NCBI GenBank assembly: GCA_003159055.1
Contig: PMLH01000533.1
Coordinates: 1-5,162, forward strand
Length of the DNA stretch: 5,162 nt
From: Myxococcales bacterium
GTDB lineage: Bacteria; Myxococcota; Polyangia; Fen-1088
Reading direction: 5' to 3'
The translations under genes were made by a program, and so were the position numbers. The notes beneath the pieces were generated by a model, which was given only the letters and a program-made list of their open reading frames with translations, had not been told where the DNA came from and ran no database searches. Of the stretch, positions 1 to 4,421 are shown in pieces. Each line of letters begins with the position of its first letter. Positions within the stretch are counted from its first letter, which is position 1.

Positions 1-208
1 CGAGCAACGCCGGATCGTCGACCAGGACGAACTCCCACGACTTGCCGTTTCGCGACGTCGGCGACCTCAAGAGGGCCTCGACCAGAAGCTCTTGGTGCTC
101 CCGACTCACGGCCTTATCCGTGTATCGCCTGATGCTCCTGCGACTTCTTAGTACCGGAAGCACGCCGCCCTCGACCACGCCGGACCTTCGTAAAATGGTA
201 TTATTCAT
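1..208 (-). CDS. Nitroreductase family protein, N-terminal part (runs off the left edge)
   Basis: Family members are FMN-dependent oxidoreductases that use NAD(P)H to reduce nitro groups, quinones or related electrophiles; the substrate cannot be told here. Only 69 codons are in the window. Seen in the sequence: RSRRSIRRYTDKAVS at about residues 21-35, the usual N-terminal motif whose arginines contact the FMN phosphate. It is followed by a helix and RSPTSRNGKSWEFVLVDDP at 48-66, the second flavin-site segment; family members usually have 'APS..N.QPW.F.VV.D'. The start is uncertain. ATG at 208 has no clear Shine-Dalgarno sequence. GTG at 178 follows GAAGG, and GTG at 163 follows GAGG with 5 nt spacing. 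Either GTG would put the RRSIR motif nearer its usual distance from the N-terminus. The gene is 145 nt downstream of the DUF1847 gene on the same strand, behind a palindrome-rich gap. Family is confident; specific function unknown. Confidence 0.88.
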   Translation of the reverse strand, partial: MNNTILRRSGVVEGGVLPVLRSRRSIRRYTDKAVSREHQELLVEALLRSPTSRNGKSWEFVLVDDPALL

Positions 209-213
209 CTTGT

Positions 214-239
214 TTGCTTGATGCCTAAGCAACAGGCAT
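214..239 (-). promoter_or_regulatory. Two overlapping, mutually exclusive hairpins in the nitroreductase leader
   Basis: On the plus strand TTGCTT (214-219) pairs with AAGCAA (227-232) across a 7-nt loop, and ATGCCT (221-226) pairs with AGGCAT (234-239), also across 7 nt. Each loop contains one arm of the other hairpin, so only one can form at a time. They lie just upstream of the nitroreductase ATG at 208 and would be in its mRNA leader. They could be an attenuator-like switch or overlapping dyads of a protein operator. Each stem has only 6 bp, so chance is not excluded. Confidence 0.35.
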
Positions 240-256
240 ACCGGGCGCACGGCTTA

Positions 257-310
257 CGCACATGCGCCTCTTTCGCCGTCCAAAGGCTGCCGGTTGTTGC
301 ACATGCAACA
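257..310. promoter_or_regulatory. Pair of related palindromes, candidate tandem operators upstream of the nitroreductase gene
   Basis: TGTTGCACATGCAACA (295-310) has 7-bp inverted arms around a central CA. CGCACATGCG (257-266) has 4-bp arms around the same CA. Both contain the octamer GCACATGC, at 299-306 and 258-265. Their centres are 41 bp apart, about four helical turns, so two dimers would sit on the same face of the DNA. A TTGGAC hexamer on the minus strand (278-283) lies between them, but the hexamer 17 nt further on, overlapping the smaller palindrome, is a poor -10 match. This is consistent with a helix-turn-helix repressor site for the nitroreductase. The regulator is not in the window and its family cannot be named. 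Confidence 0.4.
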
Positions 311-353
311 CTACGCGCGCAGACCTGCTGCCGGAGCACCAGTCGACTGAACG

Positions 354-1019
354 TCAAGACGGCGACAGGAGCTTCCGGTAGTACGACTGCGTTCCATACA
401 GCGGCACGGCGGGGCTGTGCAGTGTCACGCGATCTTTCGCGACAAGAACCGTCGTCGGTGCTTTCGCTTGCTGGAGAAAGATTGCGTCGTGGCCCACGCA
501 CAGACCCAGAAGGACGTTCAAGTCGGTCTTCGCGTGGTTGAGCAGCTTGGCCTGAGCCACTGGATTGCACAGAGCCTCGAACTTCCCCGGCGGGCTCTTG
601 TCTTCCGTGGGAACACCAATCTTCTCCTTTGGGATCGACCCGCACTTGCACGAGATGGAGACCGTCTCGAATCCCTTGGCTTCGAGGATCTTGGTCAGGG
701 TGTTCGATTCCGAAATCAGCCCACCACAGGTTGCGATGCCGATCTTCTTTGCGCCGTAGCTTTTCGCGAACTCGATGGTGTCCTCGACCCGGGTCCAGCG
801 ATTCTTGAGGGTATGGCTGGTCACGTGTGTGGCAGCCAGCGCGGTCCTGTGAATCGCCGGATCCGAGTTGTAGAGGTCGAGCGCCTTGGCCAGGATCTTG
901 GCCTGCGTCCGCGTGGGACAGAACGCAGGCGCATTCTCCGGGCTGTTCGACTTGCAGCTCTGCAAGCCACACTGGCTACAGCGTAGCGGTAGGCGCGGCG
1001 CGCTCTTCTTCGCTCCCAT
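354..1019 (-). CDS. DUF1847 family cysteine-rich putative metal-binding protein
   Basis: This 221-residue protein matches what I know of the DUF1847 family, which is functionally uncharacterised and thought to bind metal through conserved cysteines. Nine cysteines are visible: CSQCGLQSC (C14, C17, C22), AFCP (C34), ATCGG (C98), SCKCGS (C124, C126), CNP (C151) and GLCVGHD (C174). The conserved C-terminal block runs from about 165 to 218, with the GLCVGHD motif, a KAPTTVLVAKDRVTLHSP segment and a closing QSYYRKLL. Residues 76-120 read as an alternating helix/strand fold (VEDTIEFAKSYGAKKIGIATCGG). No signal peptide is seen, so it is probably cytoplasmic. The ATG at 1019 is preceded by GGAG (plus-strand 1028-1031) at 8 nt spacing. 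It begins 14 nt after the stop of the Asp-rich lipoprotein gene and is probably co-transcribed with it. The length appears complete. Family call is good; biochemical role unknown. Confidence 0.85.
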   Translation of the reverse strand: MGAKKSAPRLPLRCSQCGLQSCKSNSPENAPAFCPTRTQAKILAKALDLYNSDPAIHRTALAATHVTSHTLKNRWTRVEDTIEFAKSYGAKKIGIATCGGLISESNTLTKILEAKGFETVSISCKCGSIPKEKIGVPTEDKSPPGKFEALCNPVAQAKLLNHAKTDLNVLLGLCVGHDAIFLQQAKAPTTVLVAKDRVTLHSPAVPLYGTQSYYRKLLSPS

Positions 1020-1033
1020 TCCAAGTGCTCCGG

Positions 1034-1552
1034 CTACGACGAGATAGCGTCGACACCCGCGTCGCGGCCGTGCCCGGCGTCGAGGACGCCTGTCCCGCCC
1101 GCTTCCCCGACGTCAGCCCCATCGGGAGCGCTGTCCAGCCCGATACTGCCGTCCAGCCCCGTGTTTCGGTCGGAGACATTCAGAGGAGCGTCCGAGCCCG
1201 CCTCGGGTGCGCCATCGATTGAAGCGTCCACGCCCGAAGTATCCAGGCCGGGCCCAACGGCGACATCCTTGCTACTTCCGTCGGTCGGCGCATCGGCGGT
1301 CACGATGGGTTCTCCGGAGTTGGCATCGGTGGGGTTGGGCGCGGAGTCCACGCCAGGCAGTGTCGAATCCACCTTTTCAGCGACGTCGGGAGCGGCAGCG
1401 CCGCCGTCCGCGACACCGCCGTCGAGCCCTTTCTTGCCTCCGTCTGCCGGGCCGCCGTCCGGAGACGGCGTTCCATAATCGTCGCCACATCCTCCAGCCA
1501 CGGCGATGAGGGCTGCCAATCCAAGAACGCCAAGCCGTTTTCTCGTCTTCAT
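1034..1552 (-). CDS. Asp/Gly/Ala-rich putative lipoprotein consisting almost only of linker
   Basis: A 172-residue predicted exported protein. The N-terminus MKTRKRLGVLGLAALIAVAG has basic residues, then a hydrophobic core, and Cys22 in AGGC as a slightly imperfect lipobox, so it is probably a lipid-anchored envelope protein. After the cysteine the rest is low complexity: four DGG units at 32-51, then acidic Asp/Ala/Gly/Ser/Pro-rich sequence to the end with no recognisable fold and no further cysteine. I chose ATG at 1552 because AAGGA lies about 10 nt upstream and it gives a proper signal peptide. The same frame extends to GTG at 1588 without improving either. Such acidic linkers usually join the membrane anchor to a C-terminal domain in Myxococcota lipoproteins; here no domain follows, so it may be truncated or act as a surface spacer. 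The DUF1847 gene follows after 14 nt in another frame. Confidence 0.72.
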   Translation of the reverse strand: MKTRKRLGVLGLAALIAVAGGCGDDYGTPSPDGGPADGGKKGLDGGVADGGAAAPDVAEKVDSTLPGVDSAPNPTDANSGEPIVTADAPTDGSSKDVAVGPGLDTSGVDASIDGAPEAGSDAPLNVSDRNTGLDGSIGLDSAPDGADVGEAGGTGVLDAGHGRDAGVDAISS

Positions 1553-1609
1553 GTATCGCGGTTCCTTTCGCTGCTTTTGATTCCGCACCTAGTCTATTTC
1601 GCGTTAGTG

Positions 1610-1637
1610 CGGTCGGTTGACCGAGAGAGCCCCTCGG
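1610..1637. repeat. Two abutting small hairpins upstream of the lipoprotein gene
   Basis: CGGTC (1610-1614) pairs with GACCG (1619-1623) around GGTT. CCGAG (1621-1625) pairs with CTCGG (1633-1637) around a 7-nt loop. They share CCG at 1621-1623, so they compete. They lie 58-85 nt upstream of the lipoprotein ATG and may be operator dyads or leader structure. Stems are only 5 bp, so support is weak. Confidence 0.25.
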
Positions 1638-1662
1638 CTTTGCGCTGGTCAATAGCAAGCGT

Positions 1663-1816
1663 CATACCAGGGTAGAATTGGCACGCCCCGATTCTGACGA
1701 TTTGCCGACCTGCTGCGTGTGCATCACAGCGCCACCACTCTTGTTGCCCGCGCAGCTTGCGACACTTCCAGTCCGCCTCAATACCGGCTTTGTAGTGCCC
1801 TAATTCTACTGGCATG
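1663..1816. repeat. Imperfect 22-bp inverted repeat flanking about 110 nt
   Basis: The left arm (1663-1684) and the reverse complement of the right arm (1816-1795) align as CAT[A/G]CCAG, a 2-nt gap, TAGAATT, a 2-nt gap, GGCAC. Nineteen bases match, including the 8-mer GTAGAATT at 1672-1679 against AATTCTAC at 1802-1809. The 110 nt between the arms shows no extended self-complementarity, and I see no obvious target-site duplication outside them. It could be a remnant of a small non-autonomous element, the base stem of a structured RNA, or widely spaced protein sites. No second copy is in the window. Confidence 0.4.
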
Positions 1817-1847
1817 TCCGTTGCAGCCTACATTCGCCGAGGTATCA

Positions 1848-2156
1848 ATGGGCAAGCTAGCCGACATCATCGGTCCAGCGGTTCTTCATCAACTCACCGA
1901 CGACACCGTCGTCGGCATCGACATCGGCTCTCGCGGAGCCAAGGCGGGACTCCTCAGCAAGGGCAACTGCGACACCGTGCTCGGCGCCACCAGGGTGAAC
2001 ATGCAGGAGACTGCGCAAGAGCTCTTGAGCGAGCATTTCCGCGCTTGGGGCTGCGGCTCGTGCGGACACCGCTCGACCTTCGTTCCCTGTTCCTTCGGGA
2101 TGCCACCCAAGATAAGCAAGACGCTCGGCGAAGATCCAACCGGGCGTGCAGCCTGA
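1848..2156 (+). CDS. Truncated BadF/BadG-type ATPase (2-hydroxyacyl-CoA dehydratase activator family), N-terminal fragment
   Basis: A 102-residue product. VVGIDIGSRGAKAGLLSKGN at about 21-40 is the phosphate-1 motif of the ASKHA ATPase fold, and the ATRVNMQETAQELL segment at 47-60 matches the conserved 'TG.NMQETA.ELL' stretch of BadF/BadG/BcrA/BcrD activators. Full members are roughly 250 residues or more. They carry two cysteines that bridge a [4Fe-4S] cluster between subunits, and drive ATP-dependent electron transfer to a dehydratase or reductase. Here similarity stops near residue 62. The remaining 40 residues (including WGCGSCGH) do not resemble the rest of the family, and neither other forward frame restores it. 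The ATG at 1848 has CGAGG 5 nt upstream, so it may still be translated. It ends 19 nt before the likely start of the MFS gene. Probably a deletion remnant; a shortened functional protein is less likely. Confidence 0.68.
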   Translation: MGKLADIIGPAVLHQLTDDTVVGIDIGSRGAKAGLLSKGNCDTVLGATRVNMQETAQELLSEHFRAWGCGSCGHRSTFVPCSFGMPPKISKTLGEDPTGRAA

Positions 2157-2175
2157 GGCTCCGACGGAGTTCCGG

Positions 2176-3525
2176 GTGAAGAACCAAAACCAGCTACCTG
2201 AGGCCGAGCCTTCGGGTGGCGAAGCCTATCCTACACCGCGCCCTCGCACGCCCGGGCCGCTCGCACACCTCCGCCAGGTTCTCCGCGCGCTGAATTCGCG
2301 CAACTACCGCCTGTTCTTCGCCGGGCAGGGGATTTCCTTGCTCGGCACCACGCTTCAGCAGGTTGCTCTCGGCTGGTACGTGTACCGCTTGACGGGCTCG
2401 CAGATGCTGCTCGGCACCATCGGGTTTCTCAACCAGATTCCCGGGCTCTTCCTCTCGCCGGTCGCCGGCGCCCTCAGCGACCGAGTCGACGCCCGGCGGG
2501 CACTGATGACCGTTCAAGGCGGCCTCATGCTGCAGGCGATTCTGGTGGCCGCCTTCATCATCACCGGCCGCGCCTCCGTTCCAGTGCTGCTTTGCCTGGC
2601 GGCATTCCAGGGCTTACTCAACGCCTTCGATCTTCCCTTCCGTCAGACCGTGGTCCCGAACCTGGTGGAGAACCGGCAACAACTTCCGAGTGCCATCGCA
2701 CTCAACTCGGCCCTCTTCAACGTGGCGCGAATCCTTGGGCCATCCTTGGGCGGAATTCTCGTCGCCACCGTCGGTGAACAAGTGTGCTTCCTGGCCAACG
2801 GTGCGACCTACCTCGCGGTGCTGGCCGCCTTGCTCGCGATTCGCATACCTCCGATGACAATCGTCCCGTCGCGGCCGCGCATCGTCGTCGACATCGCCGA
2901 GGGTCTTCGCTACATCCGCAATCATCGACCGATCCGCGATTTGTTGCTGCTGCTCGCCGCTAACAACTTCCTGGGACTGTCCTACGTCGTCCTGTTCCCC
3001 GTGATTGCCCGCGATGCACTTCACGGCGATCCGCACACCCTCGGATTCCTCATGGGGGCGGCGGGCGTGGGCTCGCTTGCGGCGGCCGTACGCCTGGCGT
3101 CGCGACGGAGCCTCCGGGGACTCTTCAAGAGCATTTCTTTCTGCGCGATGCTGTCCGCCGCAGCCCTTGCGACCTTCGCTGCCGTCCGCACACTACCCGC
3201 CACCCTGCTGCTCGTCGCGGTCGCCGGCTTCGGGTTCATCTCGGTGTCGGGCGCGACCAACACCATTTTGCAGACGCTCGTGGGCGACGAGATGCGAGGT
3301 CGTGTCATGTCCTTCTATACGGTGGCATTCGTCGGATCCACGCCGTTCGGGAACCTGTTTCTCGGCTGGCTGGCACACCGATGGGGCGTCCGAAGCGCCA
3401 TCTCGTTTTCGGGCGGACTGCTCCTACTGGTGACCGCGGTGTTCGCAGCCCGGCTCAACAGCTTGCGCGCGGCCGTGCGCCCCATCTACATAGACCTCGG
3501 CATCATGCCTTGGCGCGAAGACTAA
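2176..3525 (+). CDS. MFS transporter of the EntS/MFS_3 exporter type
   Basis: A complete proton-driven major facilitator of 449 residues in the inner membrane, related to the enterobactin-exporter-like branch; the substrate cannot be read from sequence. After a polar, Pro-rich N-terminal tail (about 35 residues) come NYRLFFAGQGISLLGTTLQQ in helix 1, GALSDRVDARRAL as the cytoplasmic motif-A loop between helices 2 and 3, and NVARILGPSLGGILV in helix 5. RGRVMSFYTVAFVGSTPFGN lies at helix 11. I count twelve hydrophobic segments, about 44-68, 79-101, 109-130, 135-153, 175-197, 201-223, 254-275, 286-307, 317-338, 340-360, 378-400 and 406-427, with the usual long middle loop. I chose GTG at 2176 because GGAG lies 6 nt upstream. 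The frame is also open from GTG 2146, ten codons longer, which would overlap the preceding gene by 11 nt and lacks a good ribosome site. It is probably co-transcribed with the upstream ATPase fragment. Confidence 0.9.
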   Translation: MKNQNQLPEAEPSGGEAYPTPRPRTPGPLAHLRQVLRALNSRNYRLFFAGQGISLLGTTLQQVALGWYVYRLTGSQMLLGTIGFLNQIPGLFLSPVAGALSDRVDARRALMTVQGGLMLQAILVAAFIITGRASVPVLLCLAAFQGLLNAFDLPFRQTVVPNLVENRQQLPSAIALNSALFNVARILGPSLGGILVATVGEQVCFLANGATYLAVLAALLAIRIPPMTIVPSRPRIVVDIAEGLRYIRNHRPIRDLLLLLAANNFLGLSYVVLFPVIARDALHGDPHTLGFLMGAAGVGSLAAAVRLASRRSLRGLFKSISFCAMLSAAALATFAAVRTLPATLLLVAVAGFGFISVSGATNTILQTLVGDEMRGRVMSFYTVAFVGSTPFGNLFLGWLAHRWGVRSAISFSGGLLLLVTAVFAARLNSLRAAVRPIYIDLGIMPWRED

Positions 3526-3529
3526 GTCT

Positions 3530-3810
3530 GGTAGTCCTCTTGCGGTTCCCGCACCGCGAAGCAGCTGGATGAAGCGAGCCAACGAGCTCATCTGCGTCTC
3601 CGTCACAACCACCTCGGTCTCGCTGCCCCCATCGACTGATCCGACGACGGTGCCATATTCGATGGCCTTCTCGAACAGCCGGTGCAGCACCGCGAGATGG
3701 TTGTTGATGGTCTTCGGCGAATAGCCCTTGTCGAATTGATGCTTGGCCTGCATCTTCGCCGCCTTGTAGACGTCGACGTTCTTCGGCGTGATGTCCTGGA
3801 TGAACATTCA
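3530..3810 (-). pseudogene. Tyrosine recombinase (phage-type integrase) fragment, core-binding domain only
   Basis: Reading from ATG 3807, DITPKNVDVYKAAKM (residues 5-19) followed by KGYSPKTINNHLAVLHRLF (27-45) and EKAIEYGTVV is the helical SAM-like core-binding domain of tyrosine recombinases. TEVVVTETQMSSLARFIQLL at 64-83 resembles the entry to the catalytic domain. The catalytic R...HxxR...Y residues are absent; after about residue 84 (3558) the frame runs into the transporter's antisense strand without similarity. On the 5' side a TGA directly precedes the ATG. The sequence just upstream reads LPPACRKTL in a different frame, so a frameshift probably separates the relic from earlier coding sequence. 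No good Shine-Dalgarno sequence is seen. It is a decayed trace of an integrated element, tail to tail with the MFS gene. Confidence 0.65.
3539..3561 (+). terminator. Candidate hairpin terminator after the MFS gene
   Basis: CTT-GCGGT (3539-3546) pairs with ACCGC-G-AAG (3553-3561), giving 8 bp with one bulged G and a 6-nt loop, beginning 13 nt after the transporter stop. There is no T-tract, so it would be an atypical terminator or an mRNA 3'-end stabiliser. It overlaps the integrase relic. Confidence 0.35.
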
Positions 3811-3922
3811 GCGTCTTGCGGCAGGCCGGGGGCAGCGCCACGAGCGACGCCAAGGGAATGTCCTAGACAAGGCCAGTCTGCCATGCTGGAATGCCAAGCG
3901 ACAACTGGTTGGAAGGAGCAAG

Positions 3923-4345
3923 ATGGACCAAGCGCAAGTTGACCAGGACAAAGTCGACGAGGCCGCGGAACTGAGCGAGGCCCTCCAGCAGCAGCTCCTC
4001 GACGTAGTGCCGACCAAGTTGGTCGCGCCCGCAAACCGAGAACCACTTGCGGAGTCGTTCGTGGACTTCCTTGAGCGCCTCGACGAATTTCTGGAACAGT
4101 ACAAACCGCTGAACCAGGGTCAGATGGCAGCACTGCTCTACTTTGTCGACAGCCTGCAGCTAGACCGCGTCGGGTCGGACCACAGCTTCGTCATACGGTC
4201 TCTGGTCGACGCGGCCAAGGACGCTAGCCGGAAGCTGCGACCTAGGGTCTCGTCCTCCGCTCCGGTTCACCAAAGCCGATCCCAAGAGTCAGGAAACGAC
4301 GGCTTGGCTTCATCTTTCGCACGCCCACGAGAAGGGCGAGCGTGA
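3923..4345 (+). CDS. Hypothetical 140-residue predicted helical protein
   Basis: I do not recognise a family. The ATG at 3923 follows GGAAGGAG (3911-3918) with 4 nt spacing, one of the best ribosome sites in the window; this favours it over the in-frame ATG at 3788, which lies inside the integrase relic. The protein has no cysteine, tryptophan, signal peptide or membrane segment. Residues 1-29 are acidic, Gln-rich and helix-prone (VDEAAELSEALQQQLLDVV). Amphipathic helices are likely at about 42-60 (LAESFVDFLERLDEFLEQY), 66-81 and 88-105. The last 35 residues are polar, Ser/Arg-rich and probably disordered. It could be a small cytoplasmic binding or adaptor protein, but nothing shows a function. 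It lies between a recombinase relic and a convergent lipoprotein gene, so it may be accessory DNA. Confidence 0.6.
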   Translation: MDQAQVDQDKVDEAAELSEALQQQLLDVVPTKLVAPANREPLAESFVDFLERLDEFLEQYKPLNQGQMAALLYFVDSLQLDRVGSDHSFVIRSLVDAAKDASRKLRPRVSSSAPVHQSRSQESGNDGLASSFARPREGRA

Positions 4346-4365
4346 GGTGATTTAGGAACAGGCTA

Positions 4366-4406
4366 CGACGGTCGAGAACGAAGGCAACCTTGCGTTGGTA
4401 CCGTCG
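4366..4406. terminator. Compound hairpin between convergent genes, candidate bidirectional terminator
   Basis: Outer stem CGACGGT (4366-4372) pairs with ACCGTCG (4400-4406). Inside it, AACGAAGG (4377-4384) pairs with CCTT-G-CGTT (4388-4396) around the loop CAA, with one bulged G. That gives 15 base pairs in 41 nt. It sits 20 nt after the stop of the rightward hypothetical gene and 15 nt after the stop of the leftward lipoprotein gene, where a shared terminator is expected. Neither side has a T-tract, so termination may be weak or need Rho. Confidence 0.5.
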
Positions 4407-4421
4407 ATCTGCCCCGCTTCA

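Larger units (their letters stand above)
1553..1847. other. Intergenic region between divergent genes
   Basis: No convincing gene. A 73-codon minus-strand frame (1815-1594) exists, but it lacks a Shine-Dalgarno sequence, matches no family I know, and has G or C at only about 44 of 73 third codon positions. The region should carry promoters for the leftward lipoprotein gene and the rightward ATPase fragment, but I see no clear -35/-10 pair. On the minus strand TTGACC occurs upstream of the lipoprotein without a -10 box at the right distance. An inverted repeat and two small hairpins are listed separately. Confidence 0.5.

Noticed and set aside
340..349. Perfect 10-bp palindrome CAGTCGACTG just after the DUF1847 stop
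   Set aside because: Too short with no loop to act as a terminator, and likely by chance in GC-rich DNA; no partner site nearby.
205..972. 255-codon minus-strand open frame
   Set aside because: It lies mostly in another frame of the DUF1847 gene, has low-complexity Arg/Ser/Gly-rich composition and no family resemblance; it is a shadow of a GC-rich gene.
417..986. 189-codon plus-strand open frame antisense to DUF1847
   Set aside because: It mirrors the DUF1847 gene, which has the cysteine motifs, ribosome site and family match; no independent signal supports the antisense frame.
1161..1509. Plus-strand open frames antisense to the Asp-rich lipoprotein
   Set aside because: Ser/Pro/Ala- or Arg-rich complements of a repetitive GC-rich coding stretch, without a start signal.
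1594..1815. 73-codon minus-strand open frame in the intergenic region
   Set aside because: No Shine-Dalgarno sequence, third-position GC of only about 60%, and no family match. The frame is not impossible, but cannot be supported.
1719..1847. Upstream extension of the BadF fragment to an ATG at 1719
   Set aside because: The extension has no family similarity and no clear ribosome site, whereas ATG 1848 has CGAGG at 5 nt and fits the family N-terminus.
2614..3036. 140-codon minus-strand open frame inside the MFS gene
   Set aside because: Antisense shadow of the transporter; the forward frame has all the helices and motifs.
3603..4133. 176-codon minus-strand open frame across the recombinase relic and the hypothetical gene
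   Set aside because: Ser/Arg-rich translation in the wrong frame for the recombinase motifs and antisense to the gene at 3923; no supporting signal.
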